Assembly: GCA_019115665.1 (NCBI GenBank) | Contig: DXDD01000100.1 | Location: forward strand, 1 to 37,467 | From: Candidatus Eisenbergiella pullistercoris | Lineage (GTDB): Bacteria; Bacillota; Clostridia; Lachnospirales; Lachnospiraceae | Direction: 5' to 3' | DNA: 37,467 nucleotides | Part shown: piece after piece, positions 22,296 to 31,617 of the stretch | Layout of the letters: each line of letters opens with the position of its first letter | Position numbering within the stretch: the first letter of the stretch is position 1 | Position numbers and translations under genes: made by a program | Notes under the pieces: generated by a model | Database searches by the model: none | The model's input: only the letters and a program-made list of their open reading frames with translations | What the model was told of the DNA's origin: nothing

Positions 22296-23279
22296 ATGGC
22301 AACACTGAAGGATGTGGCGAGGGAGACCGGTCTTACGGTCAGTACGGTGTCCCGGGTGCTGAATAACCGGGGTTATATCAGCAAGGAGGCCAGGGAGAAG
22401 GTATATGAGGCGATGAAAAAGCTGAATTACCAGCCGAACGAGGTGGCGCGTTCCCTGTCCAAGCAGACCACAAACACGATCGGGGTAATTCTTCCCCACA
22501 TTGACCATCCCTATTTTTCAAGGCTTCTGAGCAGTCTGGAGACTGCCGCGTATTTGAATGAATATAAGCTGATGGTCTTTAATTCCAACGACAGAGACGA
22601 CAAGGAGGTCAGGTATCTGGAGATGTGCCGGGGCATCCGCGTGGCGGGCATTATCCTGTGCAGCGGGACCGTGGACGTAGGACGGTTCGAGGATCTCGGC
22701 GTGCCGCTGGTCACGATCGAACGCTTCCTGGAGAGCGGGACGGCGGCGATCGAATGCGACAACCGGCAGGGCGGCAGAATGGTGGCGAAGCATCTTGCCC
22801 AGAAGGGATGCCGGACGGTGGTATATCTGAGCGGGGAAAATGCGGAGCCGATGCCTGCGGACGAGCGGGCTCTTGGCTTTACGGAGATATGCAGGCAGGA
22901 GGGACTGACCTGTCTGGATCTGGAGGAGGAAAAGACGGACGCGCTTTATGCTTCCCTGGATTATCATGAGTATATAGAAAAGATTCTGGACGATCATCCG
23001 GAAATCGACGGGATCTTTGCCAGCAGCGATGTGATCGCCGCGCAGGTCATTCAGATCTGCAGAAAAAAAGGGATACAGATTCCGGATCAGATCAAGCTGG
23101 TGGGCTTCGACGACAGCCTGATTTCCATGCTGACAAGCCCCGCCATCACGACCATCCGGCAGCCGATCCCGGAAATGGCTTCGCTTGCGGTGCAGACGAT
23201 CCTGCGGGCCTCCAATAAGGAGATGGTGCCCAGCAGGACCATTCTTCCCGTTTCCCTTGTGGAGCGGGAAACCACATGA
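22296..23279 (+). CDS. LacI-family transcription regulator
   Basis: A 327-residue regulator. The N-terminal LacI helix-turn-helix is complete: ATLKDVARETGLTVSTVSRVLNNRGYIS, followed by the hinge helix region NEVARSLSKQ (residues 48-57). The rest is a periplasmic-binding-protein-like sugar-binding domain (TIGVILPHIDHPYFSRLLSSLE, VPLVTIERF, IFASSDVIAAQVI, LVGFDDS and TTIRQPIPEMA). It would bind an operator as a dimer and respond to a sugar or sugar phosphate. The ATG at 22296 has GGAGG upstream, and the gene has its own promoter. No transport or sugar-enzyme gene is adjacent on the same strand, so it acts on itself or at a distance. The candidate small RNA just upstream is the only obvious partner. 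Confidence 0.94.
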   Translation: MATLKDVARETGLTVSTVSRVLNNRGYISKEAREKVYEAMKKLNYQPNEVARSLSKQTTNTIGVILPHIDHPYFSRLLSSLETAAYLNEYKLMVFNSNDRDDKEVRYLEMCRGIRVAGIILCSGTVDVGRFEDLGVPLVTIERFLESGTAAIECDNRQGGRMVAKHLAQKGCRTVVYLSGENAEPMPADERALGFTEICRQEGLTCLDLEEEKTDALYASLDYHEYIEKILDDHPEIDGIFASSDVIAAQVIQICRKKGIQIPDQIKLVGFDDSLISMLTSPAITTIRQPIPEMASLAVQTILRASNKEMVPSRTILPVSLVERETT

Positions 23280-23283
23280 GCAG

Positions 23284-23308
23284 ACGTGCCGCGGCGGACG
23301 CGCGGCAC
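23284..23308. repeat. GC-rich hairpin between LacI-type and anchored-repeat genes
   Basis: CGTGCCGCG and CGCGGCACG form a perfect 9-bp stem in the 48-base convergent gap. A run of A follows on the plus strand, so it lacks a proper T-tail in either direction and may be only a weak terminator. Confidence 0.45.
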
Positions 23309-23327
23309 GAAAAAAAGTAAAAAGGAA

Positions 23328-24065
23328 TCAAAGAGAGGACGCATCCTCCTGTCCGGAGGCCCCGGTTTCCTGTCCGGAGGATGCAGCCGCCGGTTCGTCA
23401 GGGCTTTCCGTCTGTCCGGCAGGCTCCGCTTCCTCTCCGGCAGACTCCTCCTCGGGTGCGGGCATGTTTTCCGGGGAGCCGATGGTGGCGTTGATCTTTT
23501 TGCCGACCCGGCTGACGGCCTTTTCCGTAGCCTCCTTGACCCGGCTGATGGCATGCTCCATCTGTTCATCCACGTTTGCGTATTCGTTGCTGTTTTTGAT
23601 CCGGTCCACGGCGTCGCTGATCTTGCTGGTAACAGCGTTGAATTCATCGGAATTGCGCAGACGGGTGACGGCCTCGTCCATTTTGCTGGTCACGTTTTCA
23701 TATTCCTCGGAGGATCTGATCTTATTGACGGTGTTTTCCACCTTGCCGGAAACGGTGCTGATAAAATCATCGGCCTTTTCCTTCGCCTTTTTCAGATCCA
23801 GAGACACGTAGGAACGTCCGGAAGCCGCGCCGGCCGCTTCCTCCTGCGGAGCGCTCTGCGGCGCGGAAGCGTCTGACGGATCGTCCAGATCCTCGTCCTC
23901 GAATTTATCGTAGTCGTCGTATTCGTCAAAATCGTCCTCAGAAGCATCTTTTTCAGCGGAGACAGTGTCCTTCTTTTTCAGGTAATACCAGGTGCCTGCT
24001 GCCGCTGCTCCGAGAACCGCTGCGGCGGTGAGCAGCTTCCCAAATCCATGTGATTTTCTTGCCAT
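23328..24065 (-). CDS. Membrane-anchored acidic protein with 20-residue helical repeats
   Basis: A 245-residue protein with an N-terminal YtxH-like arrangement: basic start MARKSHGFGK, one membrane segment LLTAAAVLGAAAAGTWYYL, then KKK. A very acidic Asp/Glu/Tyr linker follows (about 40-75). Residues about 105-185 hold four consecutive 20-residue repeats with the pattern K-x(4)-V-x(2)-I/L-R/K-x-S-x-E-Y/F-x-N/A-V-T-S, predicted to be amphipathic helices like apolipoprotein or LEA-type repeats. The last 50 residues are Glu/Pro/Ala/Gly-rich and disordered. The ATG at 24065 follows AAGGGGAAG. It ends convergently with the LacI-type gene. Function unknown; an envelope or stress role is suggested only by its shape. 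Confidence 0.8.
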   Translation of the reverse strand: MARKSHGFGKLLTAAAVLGAAAAGTWYYLKKKDTVSAEKDASEDDFDEYDDYDKFEDEDLDDPSDASAPQSAPQEEAAGAASGRSYVSLDLKKAKEKADDFISTVSGKVENTVNKIRSSEEYENVTSKMDEAVTRLRNSDEFNAVTSKISDAVDRIKNSNEYANVDEQMEHAISRVKEATEKAVSRVGKKINATIGSPENMPAPEEESAGEEAEPAGQTESPDEPAAASSGQETGASGQEDASSL

Positions 24066-24297
24066 CGTTCTCTTCCCCTTTCCTTCAGGTGATTTTTACA
24101 GAAATTCCGGCGAATCCGCCTTTGAAGCCGTAAATCATCCCCATTTACATGTATTCTAATACTATTTTGAAGATTTGAAAAGAAATTTATGTATTAAAAA
24201 AGTATAAAAGCATCGCGTTTCTTGCCGGACTTCTCCAAATATAGTATGATGAAAAGCAAAAAGGGACACAGCGGGGCGGCGCGGGAGGGGAAGGCGT

Positions 24298-24903
24298 ATG
24301 AATCAGAAATTTTTCGATATTCCCAAAGAGAAGCAGGACAGGATCATCAATGCGGCGCTGCGGGTTTTTTCGCAGAACGGCTACCGGCACGCGGGGACGG
24401 ACGAGGTGGTGAAGCGGGCCTCCATCAGCAAGGGGCTTCTGTTTCATTATTTTGAGAGCAAGCTTGGGCTCTACGTTTTTTTATATGATTATGCGGTCAG
24501 ATTTATGCTGCTGGAGCTTTCGGGAGGGGCGGAGAAGCCGGAAGGCGGTCTTTTTTTCCGGATCCGTCTGATCGAGGAGGCGGCTCTGCGCGCCTGCAGA
24601 CAGTATCCTTATCTGAAGGCGTTCCTGGACAGCGTGCAGGAGGAGGACTGCGGGGAGGCGCTGCAGGCCGTCGCGGAACAGAAGGCGCAGTATGAGAAAA
24701 GGATCGGGGAGCTTCTGAAACCGTCGGATGCGCGCCTTACGCATCCCGGGACCGGGGCGGAGCAGATCCTTCGCATCACGGCATATACCTTCCGCGGGCT
24801 GACGAGGGAGCACTGCCGCCGGGAGACGTTTTCCGCGGAGGAGCTGTTCGGAGAGATTTTTTCCTACCTGAGGCTGCTGGAAAGGCTATTTGAAGAGGGA
24901 TAA
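24298..24903 (+). CDS. TetR-family transcription regulator
   Basis: A 201-residue regulator with a typical TetR N-terminus: EKQDRIINAALRVFSQNGYRHAGTDEVVKRASISKGLLFHYFESKLGLYVFLYDY, the helix-turn-helix spanning about residues 25-50. The C-terminal ligand-binding half is all helix and shows no family signature that names a ligand. The ATG at 24298 follows GGGAGGGG at good spacing. It is transcribed away from the acidic anchored protein gene and converges with the DUF6062-type gene, so its target is not obvious from position. The divergent anchored-protein gene is the nearest candidate. Confidence 0.92.
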   Translation: MNQKFFDIPKEKQDRIINAALRVFSQNGYRHAGTDEVVKRASISKGLLFHYFESKLGLYVFLYDYAVRFMLLELSGGAEKPEGGLFFRIRLIEEAALRACRQYPYLKAFLDSVQEEDCGEALQAVAEQKAQYEKRIGELLKPSDARLTHPGTGAEQILRITAYTFRGLTREHCRRETFSAEELFGEIFSYLRLLERLFEEG

Positions 24904-24908
24904 AGGAA

Positions 24909-24935
24909 GGCCGGGCGTCTGGAAAACGTCCGGCC
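24909..24935. terminator. Hairpin between convergent TetR and DUF6062-type genes
   Basis: GGCCGGGCGT (24909-24918) pairs with ACGTCCGGCC (24926-24935) with one G-U. On the minus strand TTCCTTTA follows, so it more likely ends the DUF6062-type transcript. Confidence 0.5.
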
Positions 24936-24944
24936 TGTGACGGT

Positions 24945-25706
24945 TTACTTGTTCATTTTATAGACCGGGTCGGCCGGATAGCCGCCCTTCAGCTTCTGCA
25001 TGCCGCGCTGCACCGCGTCTTTGGAGGTCTTCCAGTCCGCCGTCTTGTTGCGGTAGTCGAACTTTTCAATGAGCCAGTCCACATCGGCGGAAACCCGCTC
25101 CATGTTTTTCTCCATCAGATCGAATACCACAGGGAAGAAATCCTTTTTCTCCGCATCGGAAAGCTTCGCGTCCGCGCCGTTTAACAGGTCGCGGAAATGG
25201 TGCAGGCAGAAGCCCTTGCTCTTTGCCAGCTTGTCCCGGAAGGCGCTGTCGTTTTTATAAAGGTAGAAAAAGGTGTCCAGATAGCGGGCGTATTCCTTTT
25301 TGAAATAGTCGCAGATATAGCAGCTCTTTTCTTTTTCCCCGATCCAGGCGGAAATGGGGTTTTCCTCGGAGGGCTTTCCCTTCAGCCGGTCCACAAGGGA
25401 GGTTTTTCCCGGCGTATAATGTGCGAACTGCTCCTTCATCTCCCGGATCAGCTTCTTGTAATGGGTCTTCAGGATCCAGCCGTTTCCCAGAGTGTTTCCG
25501 TAATCGTACATTTTCTTATAGTGCATGCGGCAGAAGCCGGCCTTGTCCGTGGCGTCCCTCGTGTCGCTTTCCATGTAGGAAGCGCAGGAGCCGAGCACGT
25601 AATCCAGGATATCCTGCTCCACATTGCGCTCGATATAGCAGAACGGGCACTCGTCGTCCGCGTTCATGGCGTCGTTCAACGGGATGGTATATAATTTTTC
25701 CTTCAT
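24945..25706 (-). CDS. DUF6062-type protein with duplicated Cys/His metal site
   Basis: A 253-residue cytoplasmic protein that matches what I know as DUF6062, common in Lachnospiraceae. It shows two copies of the same Cys/His layout: ECPFC at about residue 21 with GFCRMHYKKM at about 57, then SCYICDYF at about 128 with GFCLHHFRDLL at about 166. Each CxxC plus FCxxH could bind one zinc or an iron-sulfur cluster, and the arrangement implies an internal duplication. No catalytic motif is seen. The ATG at 25706 has an excellent AGGAGG site. Divergent promoters lie between it and the uracil permease gene, but a link in function is not established. Related proteins are sometimes misannotated as transporter binding proteins. 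Confidence 0.75.
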   Translation of the reverse strand: MKEKLYTIPLNDAMNADDECPFCYIERNVEQDILDYVLGSCASYMESDTRDATDKAGFCRMHYKKMYDYGNTLGNGWILKTHYKKLIREMKEQFAHYTPGKTSLVDRLKGKPSEENPISAWIGEKEKSCYICDYFKKEYARYLDTFFYLYKNDSAFRDKLAKSKGFCLHHFRDLLNGADAKLSDAEKKDFFPVVFDLMEKNMERVSADVDWLIEKFDYRNKTADWKTSKDAVQRGMQKLKGGYPADPVYKMNK

Positions 25707-25779
25707 GTCCTCCTCCTCTTTTCCAGAAAACTCTTTTTTATTGTAGCCGATTCGGCCCGGAAACTCAAGGAAAAATCCA

Positions 25780-25808
25780 TTGTATGAACGGAACGTTTGT
25801 GGTAAAAT
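25780..25808 (+). promoter_or_regulatory. Promoter of the uracil permease gene
   Basis: TTGTAT (25780-25785), a 17-base spacer and TAAAAT (25803-25808). The leader to the ATG is only about 35 bases, leaving no room for a PyrR-type attenuator. Confidence 0.72.
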
Positions 25809-25848
25809 TGATGAAATTGGTTCAAATACTTATGAGGAGGATATCCAT

Positions 25849-27102
25849 ATGGAAAACAAAAGAATCATTCAGGTGGATGAGAAGGTGCCCATGAAGCTCC
25901 TGATCCCGCTGTCCATCCAGCATCTGCTGGCCATGTTCGGCGCCAGCGTCCTGGTGCCCTTTGTGTTCGGCATCAATCCGGCCGTCGTTCTGTTCATGAA
26001 CGGCGTCGGCACCCTGCTCTTTATCGTGGTGACAAAGGGAAAGGCACCCGCCTATCTGGGCTCCAGCTTTGCCTTCCTGGCGCCCGCCGGGATCGTCATC
26101 AGTGAGATGGGCTATGAATACGCGCTGGGCGGCTTCGTGGCGGTCGGCTTCTGCGGCTGTATTCTGGCGGCGATCATCTATAAATTCGGATCCGACTGGA
26201 TCAACGTGGTCCTGCCTCCGGCGGCCATGGGCCCGGTGGTGGCGCTGATCGGCCTGGAGCTGGCGGGAAGCGCGGCGGAGAACGCGGGGCTTCTGGACGA
26301 GACGATCCAGATGGAGAACGTGATCGTATTTTTCGTGACGCTGGGCGTCGCGGTCTTCGGCTCCGTGGTATTCCGCGGCTTCCTGTCGGTCATCCCGATC
26401 CTCGTGGCGGTGGTGGCCGGCTATGTGGCGGCGATCCTGTGCGGAATCGTGGATTTTACGGAGGTGGCGGCAGCGCCGGTCTTCTCTCTGCCCAATTTCC
26501 AGCTGGCGAAGTTTGATCCTCAGGCGATCCTGATCATCCTTCCCGTCATCCTGGTCATCGCCTCCGAGCACATCGGCCATCAGGTGGTCACCAGCAAGAT
26601 CGTGGGAAGGGACCTGCTGAAGGATCCCGGCCTGCACTGCTCTCTGTTCGGAGACAACTTCTCCACCATGCTTTCCGGTCTGGTTGGCTCCGTTCCCACC
26701 ACCACCTATGGCGAGAACATCGGCGTCATGGCTGTGACCAAGGTATACAGCGTGCGCGTGATCGGCGGCGCGGCGGTGCTCTCCATCGTCTGCTCCTTCA
26801 TCGGAAAGCTGTCCATGCTGATCCAGACCGTTCCCGGCCCGGTCATCGGCGGCATTTCCTTCCTGCTCTACGGCATGATCGGAACCTCCGGCATCCGTAT
26901 CCTGGTGGATTCCCAGGTGGACTATGGAAAATCCAGGAACCTGATCCTCACCTCCGTCATCTTCGTGGCCGGCCTCTCCGGCATCACGGTGAAGTTCGGA
27001 AGCGTGCAGCTGACCGGCATGGTGCTGGCCTGCGTGGTGGGCATGATCCTGGGCCTCATCTTCCATCTGCTGGACAGATTCCATCTGACCAATGAGGAGT
27101 GA
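25849..27102 (+). CDS. uraA: Uracil permease (nucleobase:cation symporter-2 family)
   Basis: A 417-residue membrane protein of the NCS2 family, close to UraA, which imports uracil with a proton. The binding-site residues are visible: Glu240 in IASEHIGHQVVTSKIVGRDL (the conserved TM8 Glu) and Glu289 in VPTTTYGENIGVMA (TM10), with SIQHLLAMFGASVLVPF in TM1. The size and about 14 hydrophobic stretches fit the family. The ATG at 25849 has GAGGAGG upstream; an earlier in-frame start lies inside the promoter. The gene belongs to pyrimidine salvage. A calcium ATPase gene follows after 83 bases, with no strong terminator seen between them. Confidence 0.94.
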   Translation: MENKRIIQVDEKVPMKLLIPLSIQHLLAMFGASVLVPFVFGINPAVVLFMNGVGTLLFIVVTKGKAPAYLGSSFAFLAPAGIVISEMGYEYALGGFVAVGFCGCILAAIIYKFGSDWINVVLPPAAMGPVVALIGLELAGSAAENAGLLDETIQMENVIVFFVTLGVAVFGSVVFRGFLSVIPILVAVVAGYVAAILCGIVDFTEVAAAPVFSLPNFQLAKFDPQAILIILPVILVIASEHIGHQVVTSKIVGRDLLKDPGLHCSLFGDNFSTMLSGLVGSVPTTTYGENIGVMAVTKVYSVRVIGGAAVLSIVCSFIGKLSMLIQTVPGPVIGGISFLLYGMIGTSGIRILVDSQVDYGKSRNLILTSVIFVAGLSGITVKFGSVQLTGMVLACVVGMILGLIFHLLDRFHLTNEE

Positions 27103-27185
27103 ATGATCTGACCGCAGCAAAGCCGGACATATTCCCCCGTCTCCCGTCATAGACTTGGACAAAAGGGACAGGGAGGAATGTAGGG

Positions 27186-29990
27186 ATGGAACATCGGACG
27201 GCGGAAAGATATGAGACAAAAACGATCCCGGAGGTCTGCGCGCTTCTGGAAACGGATCTGGATCGGGGACTGACGGAGAAGGAGGCGGCCAGGAGGCGGG
27301 AGATCTTCGGGGCGAACGAGCTGAGGGAGGGAAAGAAAAAGAGCGCCCTGGAAAGGTTTCTGGAGCAGCTGAATGATCCGTTGATCTATGTTTTGATGGC
27401 GGCGGCGGTCATTTCCCTCATGCTGCATGAGGGGAGCGACGCCGCCATCATTGCCGTGGTGGTCTGTATGAACGCCGCGGTGGGGATGCTTCAGGAGGGA
27501 AAGGCGCAGAGGGCGCTGGATTCCCTGAAGAAGCTGACAAGCCCGCGGGCCTGCTGCATCCGGGAGGGAAAGGAGAGGGAGATCGAGGCCTCGCAGCTGG
27601 TTCCCGGGGATGTGGTCTGCCTGGATGCGGGCTGCCAGATCCCGGCGGATCTCAGACTGACCCGGACCGGCGGGATGAAGGCGGAGGAATCCGCGCTGAC
27701 CGGGGAGTCTCTTCCGGTGGAAAAGGATGCGGCTTACCTGGCTCCCGCCGGAAAGGAAGCCGCGCTGGGGGACAGGCGGAACATGGCCTATATGTCCACG
27801 ATCGTTACCGGCGGAAGAGCGGAAGGGATCGTCACTGCGACGGGGATGGACACCGAGATCGGCAGGATCGCCGCCATGATCGAGGAAAGCCCCCAGGAGC
27901 TGACGCCTCTGCAGAAAAGGCTGGGAGAGCTTGGGACCATTCTCAGCATCCTGTCCCTGTTTCTCTGCGGCGCCCTGTTTCTGATCGCCCTGATCCAGAA
28001 AAGGAATGTGGCGGAAATGCTGATCACGGCCATATCCCTGGCTGTGGCCGCCGTGCCGGAGGGGCTTCCCGCCGTGGTGACCATCTGCCTTGCCCTGAGC
28101 GTTACCAAAATGGTGCGGGTGCATACCATCGTCAGAAAGCTTCCGGCGGTGGAAACGCTGGGTGCCGTGAGCGTGGTCTGCTCCGACAAGACCGGAACGC
28201 TGACGAAAAACCGGATGACGGCGGAGCGGTGCTTCCTGAATCTGAAGCTTCTGGATGCGAAGGAGCTTACGGGGAACCGGACTTCCGGCAGAGAGCCGGG
28301 GAAAAGGGAGCAGGCCGCCTGGCAGAAAAGCACGGAGGCTGCGGAATTTTTAAAGGGCATGGCCCTCTGCAACGACGGCGTTCTGGAAGGCGGGGAAAGG
28401 TTCGGGGATCCCACGGAGCTTGCGCTTCTGGATCTTGCGGCGGCCTGCGGCGTGCGGAGGCAGGCGCTGGAAGCGAAGCTTCCGAGGACGGCGGAGCTCC
28501 CTTTTGATTCGGGCCGCAGGATGATGTCCACCTTTCATCAGAACGGCGCGGAGCGCGTGACCTATACGAAAGGAGCGCCGGACGAGGTCCTGAAAAAATG
28601 CACCAGGCTTCTGCTGTATGGAAAGGAGGTTCCGCTGCAGAGCATGCAGATCCGGCAGATCCAGTCCGCTGTGGAATGGATGTCCGGCCAGGCCCTGCGG
28701 ACGCTGGCCGTGGCCATGCGCAGGGGAGGAAGGGGGCCGGAGGAGAAGGAGCTTACTTTTATCGGTATGGTCGGCATGAAGGATCCGCCCAGGCCGGAGG
28801 CGGCAGGAGCGGTGGAACGATTCCGCAGGGCCGGGGTCAGTACCGTGATGATCACCGGGGATCATGTGGATACGGCGTATGCGATCGCCGCCCGGCTGGG
28901 GATCGTAAAGCGCAGGGAGCAGTGCATGACGGAAGAGCAGCTAAGGCGGCTCCCCGACAGGGAATTTCTGCGGACGCTGGACGATGTGCGGGTATTTGCC
29001 CGCGTCTCTCCCCAGTCCAAGGTACGGATCGTGAAGGGCTTTAAGGAAAAGGGAAGGATTGTGGCGATGACCGGCGACGGGGTGAACGACGCGCCTTCCC
29101 TGAAGGCCGCGGATATCGGCATCGCCATGGGGCAGAGCGGGACGGATGTGGCGAAGCAGGCCTCCGAGATCATCCTGACGGACGATAATTTTGCCACCAT
29201 TGAAAAAGCCATCGAGGAGGGGCGCGGCGTTTATGAGAATATCAGAAAATCGGTGATCTTTCTTCTGTCCTCCAATCTGGGCGAGATCCTGACCATGTTC
29301 ACGGCGGTTCTCATGGGGCTTGCTTCTCCTCTGAAATCCAGCCATATCCTGTGGATCAACCTGATCACGGACTCCCTGCCCGCGCTGGCGCTGGGAGCGG
29401 ACGACAACGATGCGGACAGCCTGATGGAAAAGCCGCCGAGGGATCCCGGGGAAAGCCTGTTTGCGGGCGGAGGCCTGATGCGGACCGTCTTTTACGGCGT
29501 TCTGATCGCAGGGATCAGCCTGACCGCCTTTTTCACCATCCCCTGCGGCATCATGCGGGAACGGGGAATCGTTTTCTCTCCGTCCGCCTTCGCCATGATC
29601 CTGCAGAATGAGGCGGTGCTCGGCCGGGCGCAGACCTACGCCTTTACGGTTCTCGGCATGTCTCAGCTGTTCCACGCGGTGGGAATGCGGGATGTGGAAA
29701 GATCCGTTTTCCGCATGGATCATCTGAAAAACCGTCTGATGCTTCTGGCCCTTGCGGCAGGCTTCCTTCTGCAGATCGCGGTTACGGAGATCCCCTTTCT
29801 CACGGCCGCCTTCGGCACGGCCCACCTTACCCTCAGAGAGTGGCTCCGGCTTCTGATCCTTGCCGCGTTTCCGCTGCTGGCGCACGAGCTCCTTGTGCTC
29901 CTTGCGGGGGCGGAAAAACGGAACCGGGCCGGAAAGGACGGCGTTCTTCCCGGGACGCAAAGAGCGGACGACGGCTTCCCCGCCGGCTGA
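27186..29990 (+). CDS. P-type calcium-transporting ATPase (type IIA-like)
   Basis: A 934-residue ion pump. Domains are in order: N-terminal cation ATPase domain ([19 protein letters not shown]), TM1-2, actuator with LTGES (Glu174), TM3-4 with AAVPEGLP (Glu292, a calcium ligand in SERCA), the phosphorylation site DKTGTLT (Asp334), nucleotide-binding domain with FDSGRRMMS and KGAPDEV, hinge [11 protein letters not shown], and TM5-10. TM6 has NLITDSLPA (Asn725, Asp729), matching the calcium-binding N..D of SERCA/LMCA-type pumps. It should export Ca2+ from the cytosol. The C-terminus is short and basic. The ATG at 27186 follows GGAGG. A hairpin (30027-30062) that is also part of a repeated element follows the stop. 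Confidence 0.93.
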   Translation: MEHRTAERYETKTIPEVCALLETDLDRGLTEKEAARRREIFGANELREGKKKSALERFLEQLNDPLIYVLMAAAVISLMLHEGSDAAIIAVVVCMNAAVGMLQEGKAQRALDSLKKLTSPRACCIREGKEREIEASQLVPGDVVCLDAGCQIPADLRLTRTGGMKAEESALTGESLPVEKDAAYLAPAGKEAALGDRRNMAYMSTIVTGGRAEGIVTATGMDTEIGRIAAMIEESPQELTPLQKRLGELGTILSILSLFLCGALFLIALIQKRNVAEMLITAISLAVAAVPEGLPAVVTICLALSVTKMVRVHTIVRKLPAVETLGAVSVVCSDKTGTLTKNRMTAERCFLNLKLLDAKELTGNRTSGREPGKREQAAWQKSTEAAEFLKGMALCNDGVLEGGERFGDPTELALLDLAAACGVRRQALEAKLPRTAELPFDSGRRMMSTFHQNGAERVTYTKGAPDEVLKKCTRLLLYGKEVPLQSMQIRQIQSAVEWMSGQALRTLAVAMRRGGRGPEEKELTFIGMVGMKDPPRPEAAGAVERFRRAGVSTVMITGDHVDTAYAIAARLGIVKRREQCMTEEQLRRLPDREFLRTLDDVRVFARVSPQSKVRIVKGFKEKGRIVAMTGDGVNDAPSLKAADIGIAMGQSGTDVAKQASEIILTDDNFATIEKAIEEGRGVYENIRKSVIFLLSSNLGEILTMFTAVLMGLASPLKSSHILWINLITDSLPALALGADDNDADSLMEKPPRDPGESLFAGGGLMRTVFYGVLIAGISLTAFFTIPCGIMRERGIVFSPSAFAMILQNEAVLGRAQTYAFTVLGMSQLFHAVGMRDVERSVFRMDHLKNRLMLLALAAGFLLQIAVTEIPFLTAAFGTAHLTLREWLRLLILAAFPLLAHELLVLLAGAEKRNRAGKDGVLPGTQRADDGFPAG

Positions 29991-30026
29991 GACAGAGATC
30001 TTTTGTACGGATAAAATTGCGCGGAC

Positions 30027-30190
30027 ACAGAAAAACCCCCGCTTTCACGGAGGCCTTTCTGTCTTATGAGGGGGGAGATAGTGTAACAATTGGTGTTGTT
30101 CCTCTATCTGACATTCATCATACAGGGAAAATGTGTCAGGAATGTGTCCACTTTCAAAAAAACTTATAAAGTTTCTGAAGGAATTCTTTA
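30027..30190 (+). repeat. 164-nt repeated element, copy A (leader of the sulfatase gene)
   Basis: This stretch matches 33859-34022 over its full length without a gap. In the last 130 bases (30061-30190) 108 positions agree by hand count, including an identical 27-base block at the start (GTCTTATGAGGGGGGAGATA and the next seven bases). The first 36 bases form a hairpin (ACAGAAA...TTTCTGT, 30027-30062) that differs in sequence from copy B but folds the same way. ATGTGTC occurs twice at 11-base spacing (30131, 30142). The copy lies after the ATPase stop and ends three bases before the sulfatase ribosome site, so it is the 5' leader of the sulfatase mRNA if transcription enters upstream. Not protein coding as far as can be seen. 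Confidence 0.8.
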
Positions 30191-30207
30191 GAAAAGGAGA
30201 AAAAGCG

Positions 30208-31617
30208 ATGAAAAGACCAAATATTCTGTTTATTCTGCTGGATGACATGGGATGGAGGGATCTGGCATGCACGGGAAGCACCTTTTATGAGACGCCTAAC
30301 ATCGATCGGCTTGCCAGGGAGGGAATGAGCTTCGCAAACGCCTATGCTTCCTGTCCGGTCTGCTCACCGTCCAGGGCCAGCTTTCTCACCGGAAAATATC
30401 CGGCGAGGCTGCAGCTGACGGACTGGATTGATATGGAGGGAACCTGCCATCCGCTCCGGGGCAGGGTGATCGATGCGCCTTATGTGAAGCATCTTCCGGA
30501 GGGGGAGTATACGGTGGCGCAGGCGCTGAAAGACGGCGGCTACGCAGCCTGGCACGTGGGCAAATGGCATCTGGGAGGAGAACCGTATTATCCGGATCAG
30601 GTGGGCTTTGACGTCAATATCGGCGGCTGCTCCTGGGGCCATCCTCATCAGGGATATTTCGCTCCGTATGGGATCGAGACGCTTCCGGAGGGCCCGGACG
30701 GGGAGTATCTGACGGACCGGATAACGGATGAGGCCATCCGGCTGATCCGGTCGCATGACGGGAAAAAGCCCTTCTTTCTGAATCTGTGTCATTATGCGGT
30801 GCATGAACCGATCCAGGTTAAGCCGGAGGACCGGGAGCGGTTTGTAAGAAAGGCGAGGGAGCTTGGACTGGATCGGGAAACCGCTCTGGAAGAAGGGGAA
30901 CTGATGCATACGGAGGATAAGGCGGGAAAAAGAGTGATGCGCCGCATCCTGCAGTCCGATCCGGACTACGCGGGCATGATCTGGAATCTGGACTGGAACA
31001 TCGGAAGGCTTCTGCGTGCCCTTGAGGAGAGCGGACAGGCGGAGGATACGGTGGTGATCTTTACCTCGGATAACGGCGGACTTTCCACCAGCGAGGGCTC
31101 GCCTACCTGCAATCTTCCCGCGAGAGAGGGAAAGGGCTGGGTGGAGGAGGGAGGCATCCGCGTCCCGCTGATCATCCGGTATCCGGGCAGGATCCTGCCT
31201 GGAACAAGGTGCGATGTGCCGGTGACCACGCCTGATTTTTATCCCACCTTCCTTGCGCTTGCGGGCCTTCCGGAGCGAAAGGAGCAGCATTGCGACGGCC
31301 GGAGCATCGTGCCTCTCCTGCTGGGGGAGACCATGCCGGAGCATCCGCTGTTCTGGCATTATCCGCATTACGGGAACCAGGGAGGCGTGCCGGGCTCCGC
31401 GGTGAGGCTGGGCCGGTACAAGCTGATCGAATCTCTGGAGGATCACAGTCTGCAGCTGTATGATCTGGAAACGGATTTCGGAGAGAGGCACAACCTTGCG
31501 GATGAGAAGCCGGAGCTGGCGGAAGAGCTTCTTTTCATGCTTCACGGCTGGCAGAGAGAGGTACAGGCTGCGCTCCCGTCCCCGAATCCGGACTGGAAGG
31601 AGGAAGCTCCAGAGTGA
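30208..31617 (+). CDS. Type I sulfatase, cytoplasmic
   Basis: A 469-residue sulfatase that hydrolyses sulfate esters. The formylglycine site is Cys52 in VCSPSRASFLTG (C-x-P-S-R), so it is the cysteine type needing an anaerobic sulfatase maturase (radical SAM) encoded elsewhere. Metal ligands Asp12 and Asp13 are in LFILLDDMGW, with the distal Asp-Asn in FTSDNGG; GKWHLGG carries the usual active-site Lys/His. No signal peptide is present, so it acts in the cytoplasm on imported sulfated sugars or other small esters. The ATG at 30208 follows AAAAGGAGA, directly after repeat copy A. It converges with the two-component operon; the lost tail of the kinase gene overlaps its end by about 80 bases. 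Confidence 0.93.
   Translation: MKRPNILFILLDDMGWRDLACTGSTFYETPNIDRLAREGMSFANAYASCPVCSPSRASFLTGKYPARLQLTDWIDMEGTCHPLRGRVIDAPYVKHLPEGEYTVAQALKDGGYAAWHVGKWHLGGEPYYPDQVGFDVNIGGCSWGHPHQGYFAPYGIETLPEGPDGEYLTDRITDEAIRLIRSHDGKKPFFLNLCHYAVHEPIQVKPEDRERFVRKARELGLDRETALEEGELMHTEDKAGKRVMRRILQSDPDYAGMIWNLDWNIGRLLRALEESGQAEDTVVIFTSDNGGLSTSEGSPTCNLPAREGKGWVEEGGIRVPLIIRYPGRILPGTRCDVPVTTPDFYPTFLALAGLPERKEQHCDGRSIVPLLLGETMPEHPLFWHYPHYGNQGGVPGSAVRLGRYKLIESLEDHSLQLYDLETDFGERHNLADEKPELAEELLFMLHGWQREVQAALPSPNPDWKEEAPE

Noticed and set aside
25822-27219. A 465-codon minus-strand frame rich in His, Asp and Gln
   Set aside because: It is a shadow of the uracil permease gene; the odd composition reflects reverse-complemented hydrophobic codons.
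29840-30169. Short frames ending in LSYEGGDSVTI in both repeat copies
   Set aside because: Both copies can be read with the same few residues, but there is no ribosome site or start codon within the element and the downstream parts diverge; DNA or RNA conservation explains it better.
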